Position numbers and translations under genes: made by a program. The notes under the pieces are model-generated. The model made no database searches. It saw nothing but the letters and a program-made list of their open reading frames with translations, and was not told the DNA's origin. From assembly GCF_018678075.1 (NCBI RefSeq), contig NZ_JAHHIR010000003.1, forward strand, positions 1 to 41,431: DNA of 41,431 bases, written 5' to 3'. This DNA is from Epibacterium ulvae. Lineage in GTDB: Bacteria > Pseudomonadota > Alphaproteobacteria > Rhodobacterales > Rhodobacteraceae. Positions 17,601 through 25,987 of the stretch are shown piece by piece; position 1 is the stretch's first letter, and every line of letters starts with the position of its first letter.

Positions 17601-18478
17601 TTCACCGCTCCTGCCGTGGCACCGGCCATAATCTTGCGCTGGAAGACCGCGAACATCAGCAACAACGGGAGAGAGCCCAACACCGCCGCAGGGAACAGTT
17701 TGGTCGGGTCGATCCCGGTGTTGCCGACGAATTTATAGACTGCGATCATTACCGTCAGCTTATCTTTATCCGTCAGCAAGAGCAGCGGATAGATAAAGTC
17801 GTTCCACACCATAATCATCACGAACAGCGACAGTGTGGCTGTGACAGGGGCCAGAAGCGGCCGGATCACATGCCAGAAAATCTGCCAATTGTTGCAGTTA
17901 TCAAGCCTTGCAGCCTCTTCCAACTCCATCGGGATGGCCGCAATAAAGCTGGTGTAAAAGAATACTGCGAGCGGCAGCTTTAGTGCGGCAAATGCAAGAA
18001 CAATGCCAAGATAGCTGTCCAGCAAACCAATATCGCGGAAGATAACGTAGATCGGCGTGATGGTGACAAAATTTGGCGTCGCCAGCCCCAACGCCATGAT
18101 CATAACGATCACACGGCTGGTGCGGTTCTGCAGGCGGGCCAACGGATAGGCCGCCATGGCACCTGCAAAGACGACCACAACAATCACGGAAAGCGTGATG
18201 CCCAGCGAGTTCAGAACCGAGCGGACATAACCCATCGAGGACAGCGCCGCCATGTAGTTGCCCCAGTACAGGCTGTCCGGCAGGCCCAACGGGTCTTGCG
18301 CGATCTCGGTCGAGGTTTTGAACGACATCATGACCATATAGATCAGCGGGAGCAGCATGATCCCGACCAATGCCAGCACGATGCCATGCACGAGGATGGA
18401 CTTTGCGCGACGCGTGATGAAATCCCAGTCAGGGCCCGTATGCGCGCGGGCCGTAGTTTGTGTCTCGGTCAGGCTCAT
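17597..18478 (-). CDS. Sugar ABC importer permease (MalG-like)
   Basis: A 293-residue CUT1-family permease with six predicted membrane segments. The EAA loop reads LEEAARLDNCNNWQIFWHVI and is followed by PLLAPV, typical of MalG-type proteins. The start overlaps the MalF-like stop by one base (TAATG), and the end overlaps the SDR start by four. It forms the translocation pore with the preceding gene product. Confidence 0.92.
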   Translation of the reverse strand: MSLTETQTTARAHTGPDWDFITRRAKSILVHGIVLALVGIMLLPLIYMVMMSFKTSTEIAQDPLGLPDSLYWGNYMAALSSMGYVRSVLNSLGITLSVIVVVVFAGAMAAYPLARLQNRTSRVIVMIMALGLATPNFVTITPIYVIFRDIGLLDSYLGIVLAFAALKLPLAVFFYTSFIAAIPMELEEAARLDNCNNWQIFWHVIRPLLAPVTATLSLFVMIMVWNDFIYPLLLLTDKDKLTVMIAVYKFVGNTGIDPTKLFPAAVLGSLPLLLMFAVFQRKIMAGATAGAVK

Positions 18479-19344
18479 TACGCTTGCTCCCGGTCACGCA
18501 GGACCTTGTTCTGTAAAAAGGCCACGGCCAGCACGATCACTAGCATGACAATCGACAGCGCACTGGCGAAGCCGAATTTATATTGGCCAAAGAGGTTGTC
18601 AATAATGTCGATGGACAAAAGGCGTGTGGCCCCGTCCGGCCCGCCCTTGGTCAGGATGAAGGGCAGCTCAAAGGTTTTTAGCGTTCCGATAGTGGTCAGC
18701 ATAACCGACACGGTGATCGACGGGCCAAGCAACGGCAGTTCAAGATAGCGGAACCGTTGCCAGCTTGAGGCCCCTTCCAACCGTCCGGCTTCGTTGATCT
18801 CTTCGGGAATACCTGCAAACCCCGCCAGAAAGATCGCGCAGGTAAAGCCGGTGAACATCCAGATTTGCGCAAAGGCCACGGAATAGAGCGCAATGGAAGG
18901 ATCACCCAGCCAGTTTTGCTCCCATGCGCCAAGCCCCAGATCGCGTAGTGCGACGTTAATGCCGCCATTCAGGGGTGAATAAAGGAACTGCCAGATATAA
19001 CCGACCACCACAAAAGACATCATGGCAGGCGTGTACAGTGCAGCCCGGCTAAAATTGCGAATTAGCGGCAGGCGGTGCAGCATGGCCGCAAAAAACAGCC
19101 CCGTCACGGTCAGCGCAGATACGACAATCACGGTGTACCACAGGGTCAACCAGATTTCGTTCAGGTAACGATCGCGGGCAACGATGCGCTCGTAGTTCCG
19201 CCAGCCGATATCGTTTGCCTCACCGATGCCTTTGTAGTTGGTCAGGCTCATATCGAAAGTCAGGATGATCGGGTGAATAAAAAACAGTCCGATCACAAGC
19301 AATGCTGGGAATGTGAAAAGATACAAGGATCGTCTGGCGCGCAT
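18478..19344 (-). CDS. Sugar ABC importer permease (MalF-like)
   Basis: A 288-residue CUT1-family permease. The first helix follows RARRSLYLFTFPALLV. The EAA loop is EINEAGRLEGASSWQRFRYLE, here cited by its EAGRLEGAS core. It has a GGGGAGGAC ribosome site. It is 60 bases after the binding-protein gene, with a perfect hairpin in the gap. Confidence 0.92.
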   Translation of the reverse strand: MRARRSLYLFTFPALLVIGLFFIHPIILTFDMSLTNYKGIGEANDIGWRNYERIVARDRYLNEIWLTLWYTVIVVSALTVTGLFFAAMLHRLPLIRNFSRAALYTPAMMSFVVVGYIWQFLYSPLNGGINVALRDLGLGAWEQNWLGDPSIALYSVAFAQIWMFTGFTCAIFLAGFAGIPEEINEAGRLEGASSWQRFRYLELPLLGPSITVSVMLTTIGTLKTFELPFILTKGGPDGATRLLSIDIIDNLFGQYKFGFASALSIVMLVIVLAVAFLQNKVLRDREQA

Positions 19345-19373
19345 GATGTCCTCCCCTTCGTTGTAATCGTGGT

Positions 19374-19396
19374 GTCCGGCGCACCATGCGCCGGAC
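19374..19396 (-). promoter_or_regulatory. Perfect intercistronic hairpin after sugar-binding protein
   Basis: GTCCGGCGCA (19374-19383) and TGCGCCGGAC (19387-19396) form a 10-bp GC-rich stem with a 3-base loop. No T-run follows. It lies between the binding-protein and MalF-like genes, the usual place for a hairpin that stabilises the binding-protein mRNA or partially terminates. Confidence 0.65.
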
Positions 19397-19404
19397 GCGG
19401 CTGC

Positions 19405-20628
19405 TTACAAGTTGTCTTCTACGACATCGTCCCAACGCTGAAGCGTGTCGTCATTGTCACGGTCAATGTTCAGCAAGAAGCCCGTGATGCTGTCTTCCCA
19501 CTCCGACTGAAGCGGTTTGGGGAACTCAAGCGTCGAGAACGGCCACAGGATCAGGCTGCCCTGCTCGCGCGCTTCGGTGTAGGGCGCTGCGAGATCGGGC
19601 ATGGTGAGAGCCCCCCCCACGAAAGGGCTGTACGCGCCTTCGGCTTCAAGGAAAACGTTCAGGTTCTCCTCGACCGCGAAGAAGTCGACCCACTTACGCG
19701 CCGCTTCAGGGTTTGCAGCGTCACGCGGGATCGCCCAGCCGGGGCCGACAAGATCAAGCGCAAGACCGTGCTCGGTGAAGGCAGACGGCATCGGCGCGAA
19801 CTGATAGTTCAGACCCTCGACGCCCGAAAAGCCGCCGATGTTCCATGCGCCCTGCGGCAGGATCGCCACGTTACCCGAGCGGAATTCCTGCGGTGCAGTC
19901 GCCCAAGGATCAAGGCCCGCCTGTAAATCCGGATCGAAACACTCTGCCGCGACAAGATCACGGACACTGTCCAAGGACGCATTGAAGTTTTCGTCCCCGA
20001 CGAATTGACGTTCGCTGCTGCCATATTCCGCAGGAGAAGCACCATTAAGGTCGATGCCGTTTGCGCCAACGTAGAGCATGGCAGAGAAACTACCTGCGAA
20101 AATCATCGGCGCGATACCCTTGGCCGACAATGCCTGACAGGTCGCCTTGAGCTCATCCAACGTCACCGGCGCCTTGTCGATACCGACCTGAGCTAGAAGA
20201 TCCATGTTGACGAAATTGCCCATACCGATGACTTCGAGCGGATAAACGAGGATCTCGCCATCCTTAGTCATCACATCGCGCACGTCCGGCACCATTTGAT
20301 CATACCAGGCGCTATCCGTTCCAAGATCGGACAAAAACCCGGCGCCCCCCCATAGATCAACCAGAGAACTGTCGACCATCGTCACGTCCGGTGGGTTGCC
20401 ACCTTGCAAACGCGGTGGGATGACTTTGTCTACATCCTTGCGCGCGACGTATGTCAGCTCGACATCGATGTCGGGATTTGCAGATTCAAACTTCTCGATT
20501 AACTCAGGTAAGCCAGCAGGCTCGGCCTCGTTCCCCTTCCATGCAACGACGTCCAAAATTGTCTGTGCGCTGGCAGTTGAAGCCAGAACGATTGCGGTCG
20601 CTGTGACCGTAGGTAAAACTCGAATCAT
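19405..20628 (-). CDS. Periplasmic sugar-binding protein, family 1
   Basis: A 407-residue carbohydrate binding protein of the MalE/UgpB class. A signal peptide is visible (residues 1-21, cleavage after ASTASA), followed by the lobe landmarks IEKFESANPDIDVEL, NPPDVTMVD and GNVAILPQGAWN. A GGAG site precedes the ATG. It is the first gene of the operon, and two copies of the repeated GTACATT word lie just upstream. It delivers a sugar, probably mono- or disaccharide sized, to the MalF/MalG-like pore. Ligand unknown. Confidence 0.92.
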   Translation of the reverse strand: MIRVLPTVTATAIVLASTASAQTILDVVAWKGNEAEPAGLPELIEKFESANPDIDVELTYVARKDVDKVIPPRLQGGNPPDVTMVDSSLVDLWGGAGFLSDLGTDSAWYDQMVPDVRDVMTKDGEILVYPLEVIGMGNFVNMDLLAQVGIDKAPVTLDELKATCQALSAKGIAPMIFAGSFSAMLYVGANGIDLNGASPAEYGSSERQFVGDENFNASLDSVRDLVAAECFDPDLQAGLDPWATAPQEFRSGNVAILPQGAWNIGGFSGVEGLNYQFAPMPSAFTEHGLALDLVGPGWAIPRDAANPEAARKWVDFFAVEENLNVFLEAEGAYSPFVGGALTMPDLAAPYTEAREQGSLILWPFSTLEFPKPLQSEWEDSITGFLLNIDRDNDDTLQRWDDVVEDNL

Positions 20629-20657
20629 TTTAAGATGCTCCTCTCTTCCCGCTAAAA

Positions 20658-20688
20658 TCGTACATTATTTATTTTCGATTGTACATTG
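20658..20688. promoter_or_regulatory. Two putative GntR operators, divergent promoter 3
   Basis: TCGTACATTATT (20658-20669) is identical to the sites at 11672 and 14826. A second, weaker copy, TTGTACATTG, is at 20679-20688, 21 bases along (two helical turns), which would suit cooperative binding. The gap separates the sugar importer operon (minus) from sulfatase 2 (plus). Confidence 0.6.
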
Positions 20689-20757
20689 CCAACTTTCTTC
20701 AATAGATGATGGGCAGTCCAAACGCTCATTCCTTTATCCGCTCAAGAGGTACTCAAA

Positions 20758-22287
20758 ATGGCTAAAGCACCTAATGTTCTATTAATCTCGACAGACCAGC
20801 AACGGGGCGACTGTATCGGTGTCGAAGGGCGCGGCATCCGGACGCCCAACATGGACCGGATCGCCGCCAATGGCGTGCGGTTTTCAAAGTGCATCACGCC
20901 GCACCCGATGTGTCAGGCGGCGCGGGCCTCGATCCTGACCGGCAAGCTGCCCTATAGTCATGGTGTGCGGGACAATGGCCGCGACATGGAACTGCCTCTG
21001 GCCGATCTGGGCTTGGGCGGTGTGTTTACCCAAGCGGGCTATGCCACGCATTTCATTGGCAAGGCGCACTTGTCGTCGCAACAGACTTTCGAGCCAACAG
21101 GCCGACCTGAATGCTACAAGAGCGCGGGCGATTTCGGGCCGGACTGGCGTGGCAGCTACATGGGGTTCGAGGATGTCCAGCTGATGTTGCGTCCGCACCA
21201 CCACACCCAATGGTATCCTGCCCCTGAGGCTTTGCACTATGAATACTGGCTGGATCAGGGCGGCAAGGGAGACGAGCGCTGGACCCGCGCTAAGGATCGC
21301 CTTGCGCCTGATACCGCACATTTCCAGACATGGCGATCTGGGCTCGAAGCGCCGTGGCATTCCTCGCCATGGATCGGCGACCGCACCGTAGATATGATCC
21401 GGAACAAAGGCGACAAGCCGCTGATGGCTTGGGTGTCCTTCCCCGATCCGCACCCGCCGTTCCTGTCCCCGCAGCCGTGGTGCGACATGTATGATCGTGA
21501 TGAAGTAGTAGTCGCTAAACATCCGCAGCTTGATTTGGAAAACCGCCCGTGGTGGCACCGGGAATTCGTCGAGGATCGTGCCAAACCAATCAAACAGGGC
21601 TCGGAGCACAATGCAGGCGGTATCGACTGGGGCCAAAAAGGCGATCTGAACGAAGCCGCGCTGCGCGACCTAACACGTATCTATTTCGGGATGATTTCAT
21701 CCGTCGACTACGAAATCGGACGTATCTTACAGGCGCTCGAAGAAGCAGACGAGTTAGACAACACCTATATTATCTTCACCAGCGATCACGGCGAATGGCT
21801 GGGCGATCACGGGCTGCTTCTCAAGGGGCCGATGCTGTACGACGGGCTGCTGCGCGTGCCCTGTCTGATCCAGGGGCCGGGGGTGCCGCAAGGCCGCGTG
21901 ATCGATACCCCTGTCGGCACCGTGGATGTACTGGCAACCGCCGCTGATTTATCAGGCGTGGCCGCACCTGAAACGCACGGTCAGTCGTGGCGTGGACTAT
22001 GGGACGGCACCCAAAGCCGCGACTTCGCGCTCGCCGAATACGAGGTCGATGCGATCCGCTCGGCCGTAGATATGGATCTGATGACTGTCCGAAGCGACCG
22101 CTACCGCATGTCGATGGACCTCAAAACCAATACGGGCGAGTTGTATGATTTGCACGACGATCCGGACGAAATGGTCAACCGTTTCGACGATCCGGCCTAC
22201 GAAGCAATCCGACGCGAGCATCACGATATGATCCGCTCCCGACCTGACGACATGATCCCAGTATCGCCGCGTGTAGGGTGGCATTAA
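20758..22287 (+). CDS. Cytoplasmic type I sulfatase (CQAAR motif)
   Basis: A 509-residue S1-family sulfatase whose formylglycine motif is C52-Q-A-A-R56, the less common C-x-A-x-R form. Other landmarks are Asp13 (STDQQRGD), Lys102-x-His104 (GKAHLSS), Asp343-His344 (TSDHGEWLGDHG) and Lys356 (LLKGP). No signal peptide, so it is cytoplasmic. A GAGG ribosome site lies 8 bases before the ATG. It is divergent from the sugar-importer operon and belongs to another subfamily than sulfatase 1, so the two probably remove sulfate from different positions or sugars. The Cys-to-formylglycine step would rely on the enzyme encoded at 13123-14064. Confidence 0.92.
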   Translation: MAKAPNVLLISTDQQRGDCIGVEGRGIRTPNMDRIAANGVRFSKCITPHPMCQAARASILTGKLPYSHGVRDNGRDMELPLADLGLGGVFTQAGYATHFIGKAHLSSQQTFEPTGRPECYKSAGDFGPDWRGSYMGFEDVQLMLRPHHHTQWYPAPEALHYEYWLDQGGKGDERWTRAKDRLAPDTAHFQTWRSGLEAPWHSSPWIGDRTVDMIRNKGDKPLMAWVSFPDPHPPFLSPQPWCDMYDRDEVVVAKHPQLDLENRPWWHREFVEDRAKPIKQGSEHNAGGIDWGQKGDLNEAALRDLTRIYFGMISSVDYEIGRILQALEEADELDNTYIIFTSDHGEWLGDHGLLLKGPMLYDGLLRVPCLIQGPGVPQGRVIDTPVGTVDVLATAADLSGVAAPETHGQSWRGLWDGTQSRDFALAEYEVDAIRSAVDMDLMTVRSDRYRMSMDLKTNTGELYDLHDDPDEMVNRFDDPAYEAIRREHHDMIRSRPDDMIPVSPRVGWH

Positions 22288-22352
22288 GCGCGCATGTCCG
22301 GCGCGCACCTACGCATCGGGCGTCCAACGTCAGACATTAGTGCCCACTCGGC

Positions 22353-22386
22353 GCCGCCAATCGTACATCGCATGTTGATTGGCGGC
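22353..22386. terminator. Strong hairpin downstream of sulfatase 2
   Basis: GCCGCCAATC (22353-22362) pairs with GATTGGCGGC (22377-22386), and inside it ACAT pairs with ATGT around CGC. It lies 66 bases after the sulfatase stop. No T-run, so possibly Rho-assisted or an mRNA 3' end. Confidence 0.5.
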
Positions 22387-22875
22387 ATGCTGCTCACCTA
22401 GTTGGGAAGCAATGTCGAGATGCGAAGACAACAGCTCTGTGTCTGTGGCTAAGTAAAGGGTGTTAGGTTCAGTGCCTTCCGGGACCGTGGTTCTCTACGA
22501 GGTCAGGGATTATCCTGCCTCCTGATAGCGTACGGGACTAACCTGTCAAAATGTTGTTCACGCGGTTGGGATCCGCCCACCCCAGCCGCTTTGTTGGCTC
22601 GATCTGCCTCCGTCCCAGAGGACGTCGAACTTACCCCTTGTCTCTTGGGCAGGTATTCAAAAGTTCATTCGATCAGTTAATGGCCTCCATTCGAGGCTCA
22701 AACACGGTTTCGTCAATCACATATTTTTGATTGCTTGATATGAACCAGTCCCGATGTGTTCTGACACTGCCCCCTTCTCAGCAAGCTGGAAAGAGGGCGG
22801 TGCATCTCTTGAAGGAGATGATGGATATCCGTTTTGATGGAGGTGCAAACCGAACTATCAAACAGGGAAACCACA
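22387..22875. other. Intergenic stretch without recognisable gene
   Basis: I see no convincing coding frame. The stretch from about 22750 reads like the leader of the IS481-type fragment that follows, with a GAAGGAG near 22814. The remainder may be decayed mobile DNA. Confidence 0.4.
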
Positions 22876-23079
22876 ATGTTGAATACTACCGATAAGATCA
22901 TCAAACACAAAACCGGGCTTCTGATGCTGGCTGAGGAGTTGGGTAATGTGTCCAAGGCCTGCCAGGTAGCGGGCATGTCGCGCGACACGTTCTACCGCTA
23001 GAAATCGGCTGTAGATGATGGCGGCGTTGAAGCTTTATTGGAACGCACGCGGCGCAAACCAACCCAACCTCGCGACCGG
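22876..23079 (+). pseudogene. IS481-family transposase, N-terminal fragment
   Basis: Translation from the ATG at 22876 gives MLNTTDKIIKHKTGLLMLAE, then a helix-turn-helix stretch LGNVSKACQVAGMSRDTFYR. A TAG at 22999-23001 stands where family members have a Tyr codon (YR then Y-K), and the same frame continues DDGGVEALLERTRRKP before similarity is lost. The integrase-fold catalytic part is missing. It is dead, and marks the right edge of the sulfatase island. Confidence 0.82.
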
Positions 23080-23326
23080 AACTCCCCACCGGCAATGTCG
23101 ACTGGCCCTGGCAGCAATACAAATTTGCCTTTCGCAGCATGAGAAAAAGGTAGGCTTTCCAAACCCAGATCGCCCACGTGTTTGACCGCGCCGAAGGGCT
23201 ACACAAATAGCGGTGCTGGCGCAAGGCTGACCGGGACGAGGTAATGTCTGCCTGGGCAACGCCTCACATCTAACTAAACGTACTCCGCCTTTTGCACCAA
23301 CCTGCCCCACATGATAGACGCGCCGC
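23080..23326. other. Gene-free stretch after transposase fragment
   Basis: Broken frames only. A short plus-strand translation (YKFAFRSMRK, then stops) hints at another decayed gene, which I do not recognise. Confidence 0.3.
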
Positions 23327-23830
23327 ATGATCTTACGCCTCGCCACTCTATCCCTTTTGATCCTGTATCCCATCGCCTGGTTTGCACCTTTGATGCGCGC
23401 AGGGCTCCTGCCGCTCTTTGGCCTGTCGGAGATCAGCGTAGCGACCGGCCTCGCTAGCCTTTGGGACAGCGACATTTTTCTAGCACTGGTCGTCTCGATC
23501 CTTGCGCTCCTAGCGCCCCTAGTGAAAACCATTGGCCTCGCCTTGGTGCAATGGGGACGCCTGGACCGCCGCGCCATGCCAGCACTGCATGTCCTGGGCA
23601 AATTGGCCATGGCCGATATCTTCCTGATCGCGCTCTACATCACCCTCGCCAAAGGCATCGGCCTCGCCACCGTCGAACCTGCCTGGGGCCTCTACCTCTT
23701 CACCGCCTGTATCCTGATGTCGCTGGCCCTGTCGCTCTGGACCGAGCATCGGCTCACCGCCGCAGCCCCACATGCCACCCGCGCCGCGCCAGCGGCGCCT
23801 GGCCCAACGGGAGGAGATCATCTTAGATGA
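23327..23830 (+). CDS. PqiA-family (paraquat-inducible protein A-like) membrane protein
   Basis: A 167-residue inner-membrane protein with four hydrophobic segments. It has the PqiA-domain pattern: a start MILRLATLSLLILYPIAWFAP, then PLVKTIGLALVQ, LHVLGKLAMADIFLIALYI and a last helix before WTEHR. PqiA-domain proteins are membrane partners of MCE-type lipid transport or stress systems, but here no MCE gene is adjacent. Role unknown. It precedes radA by 73 bases and may share its transcript. Confidence 0.75.
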   Translation: MILRLATLSLLILYPIAWFAPLMRAGLLPLFGLSEISVATGLASLWDSDIFLALVVSILALLAPLVKTIGLALVQWGRLDRRAMPALHVLGKLAMADIFLIALYITLAKGIGLATVEPAWGLYLFTACILMSLALSLWTEHRLTAAAPHATRAAPAAPGPTGGDHLR

Positions 23831-23903
23831 TCGCGCGACGGGCGGGAGTATTTGACTGCGCCAAACACTTGAACAAAACCTGAACATCGGGCAGAACTCT
23901 GTC

Positions 23904-25268
23904 ATGGCAAAAACAAGTTTCTCCTGCTCCGCCTGTGGAGCCACCTCTTCCAAATGGTCCGGTCGCTGCGAAGCCTGCGGTGAGTGGAACACCATCAGCG
24001 AAGACAAAGGGCTGGCCGCCGATGGCCCGTCCAAGAAATCGCTGGGCGCAAAACGCGGTCGCACCGTTACCCTGACCGATCTCGCCGCCCATGAGGCCCC
24101 GCCGCCGCGTATTGAATGTGGCGTTGGCGAATTGGACCGGGTGCTCGGTGGCGGTCTGGTTGCCGCCTCCGCCATTCTGGTCGGCGGTGACCCCGGCATT
24201 GGCAAATCCACACTTCTGTTGCAGGCAGCAGCACGCTTCGCGCGCTGCGGTGTCAAAACTATCTACGTCAGTGGCGAGGAAGCCTCGGCCCAGGTACGCA
24301 TGCGCGCGCAGCGTCTGGGACTGGAACAATCGCCGGTGCAATTGGCGGCTGAGACCAACCTGCGTGACATCCTGACCACCCTGGAACAGGAAGCGCCGCA
24401 GCTGGTCATTATTGATTCGATCCAAACCATGTGGGTGGACAATGTCGACAGCGCGCCAGGATCTGTTTCCCAGGTGCGCGCAGTCGCCCATGAGCTGACA
24501 AGTTTTGCCAAACGCAACGGCGTCTCGGTGATCATGGTCGGCCATGTCACCAAAGAAGGCCAGATTGCAGGCCCCCGCGTGGTCGAACATATGGTCGACA
24601 CCGTGCTGTATTTCGAGGGAGAACGCGGCCATCAATTCCGCATTCTGCGCGCGGTCAAAAACCGCTTCGGCCCCGCGGATGAGATTGGCGTCTTTGAAAT
24701 GACTGGTCGCGGCTTGGCGGAAGTCAAAAACCCCTCTGCTCTGTTTTTGTCGGAACGCGGTGAACCCGCGCCCGGATCGGTGGTTTTTGCAGGCATCGAA
24801 GGCACCCGCCCGGTTCTGGTTGAGATGCAGGCGCTGGTGTCCCCCTCGCCCCATTCCCAACCGCGTCGCGCCGTTGTCGGCTGGGACAGTGCCCGCCTTG
24901 CGATGATCCTCGCAGTGCTTGAGGCGCGCTGTGGCATTCCGTTTGCAGGATTGGATGTCTATCTAAACGTCGCTGGCGGCATGAAAATCCAAGAGCCCGC
25001 AGCGGACCTTGCGGTGGCCGCAGCGCTCCTAAGTGCCCGCGAAGATGTGTCCTTACCGGCCGATACCGTGATTTTTGGCGAAATTTCACTATCAGGAGCC
25101 CTTCGACCTGCCCCTCAGACCGAAAACCGGTTGAAAGAAGCCCAAAAACTTGGTTTCACCGCAAGCATAGCTCCAAGCGGTGGCAAATCGGTTTCGGTGG
25201 AGGGTCTGACGTTTCGAAAGACCTCTGATCTGGCTGGTTTTGTTGGCGAGTATTTTGGCGCTGGATAG
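23904..25268 (+). CDS. radA: DNA repair protein RadA
   Basis: A full-length (454-residue) RadA/Sms. N-terminal four-cysteine zinc finger (Cys8, Cys11, Cys22, Cys25), RecA-like ATPase with Walker A GGDPGIGKST (94-103) and the RadA-specific KNRFG motif, then a C-terminal Lon-protease-like domain (PRRAVVGWD...GDV region). It drives branch migration of recombination intermediates. It is followed 38 bases on by cvpA, a common alphaproteobacterial pairing. Confidence 0.97.
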   Translation: MAKTSFSCSACGATSSKWSGRCEACGEWNTISEDKGLAADGPSKKSLGAKRGRTVTLTDLAAHEAPPPRIECGVGELDRVLGGGLVAASAILVGGDPGIGKSTLLLQAAARFARCGVKTIYVSGEEASAQVRMRAQRLGLEQSPVQLAAETNLRDILTTLEQEAPQLVIIDSIQTMWVDNVDSAPGSVSQVRAVAHELTSFAKRNGVSVIMVGHVTKEGQIAGPRVVEHMVDTVLYFEGERGHQFRILRAVKNRFGPADEIGVFEMTGRGLAEVKNPSALFLSERGEPAPGSVVFAGIEGTRPVLVEMQALVSPSPHSQPRRAVVGWDSARLAMILAVLEARCGIPFAGLDVYLNVAGGMKIQEPAADLAVAAALLSAREDVSLPADTVIFGEISLSGALRPAPQTENRLKEAQKLGFTASIAPSGGKSVSVEGLTFRKTSDLAGFVGEYFGAG

Positions 25269-25306
25269 AGTCGCATAATTTAATCGCGCAAGAACAGGCG
25301 AGGGAC

Positions 25307-25861
25307 ATGGAAGATTTCACCATAGTCGACGGGGTTGTAGCCCTGGTAATTGTAATTTCTGCTTTGCTTGCGTACTCGCGCGGTTTTGTGCGCGAAGCCA
25401 TGGCAATCGCGGGCTGGATCGCAGCCGCAATCCTGGCGTTCATCTTTGCGCCGCAGGCGGAACCGCTGATGGCGGAAATCCCGGTGGTTGGCGAGTTCCT
25501 GTCCGACAGTTGTGAATTGTCGCTGATTGGCGCCTTCTTTGCGGTGCTTGCGGTCGCGCTTATCATCGTGTCCTTCTTTACCCCGCTGTTTTCTGCGCTG
25601 GTGCAACGCTCGGCACTGGGCGGGATCGATCAGGGGTTTGGTTTCTTCTTTGGCGTCCTGCGCGGCATCCTTTTGGTCACCATCGCCTTCTTCCTCTATA
25701 ATGTGGTCATCACCGGTCAAAGCTTTGCCATGGTCGACGACAGCCGCTCAGCCGTGGTGTTTGAGCGCCTGATCGGCAAGGTCGAGGACCGCAACCCCGA
25801 AGAAGCGCTGGGTTGGATCACTGGCAAATACGAGACATTGATGGGCCACTGCGAAGAGTAA
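25307..25861 (+). CDS. cvpA: CvpA family membrane protein
   Basis: A 184-residue colicin-V-production family protein with four hydrophobic segments. Landmarks are the N-terminal DFTIVDGVVALVIVISALLA, the YSRGFVREAMAIAGWI motif, and RGILLVTIAFF. The start is an ATG behind AGGGAC. Known as an inner-membrane protein affecting envelope integrity; molecular role poorly defined. In this order it commonly lies between radA and purF, as here, although a Hint-protein gene has come between. Confidence 0.93.
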   Translation: MEDFTIVDGVVALVIVISALLAYSRGFVREAMAIAGWIAAAILAFIFAPQAEPLMAEIPVVGEFLSDSCELSLIGAFFAVLAVALIIVSFFTPLFSALVQRSALGGIDQGFGFFFGVLRGILLVTIAFFLYNVVITGQSFAMVDDSRSAVVFERLIGKVEDRNPEEALGWITGKYETLMGHCEE

Positions 25862-25895
25862 CACCGCAGCTCGCCACATCTGAGATCACGAAACG

Positions 25896-25919
25896 GGGCG
25901 CCAATTGGGCGCCCTTTTT
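25896..25919 (+). terminator. Rho-independent terminator after cvpA
   Basis: GGGCGCC (25896-25902), loop AATTG, GGCGCCC (25908-25914), then five Ts. Confidence 0.9.
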
Positions 25920-25987
25920 GATTGTTACAATCATATACAGAGATACACACAGGTTTAATTAACCACTGTTAACGCTAGAGCGCTCAA

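Noticed and set aside
20884-21636. Minus-strand open frame of 250 codons
   Set aside because: Antisense to sulfatase 2, with no recognisable domain.
22361-22368. TCGTACAT as a fourth operator of the island
   Set aside because: Only part of the 12-base word, downstream of a gene, and explained by the surrounding hairpin.
23823-24860. Long minus-strand open frame of 345 codons
   Set aside because: Lies wholly antisense to radA, whose motifs are unambiguous.
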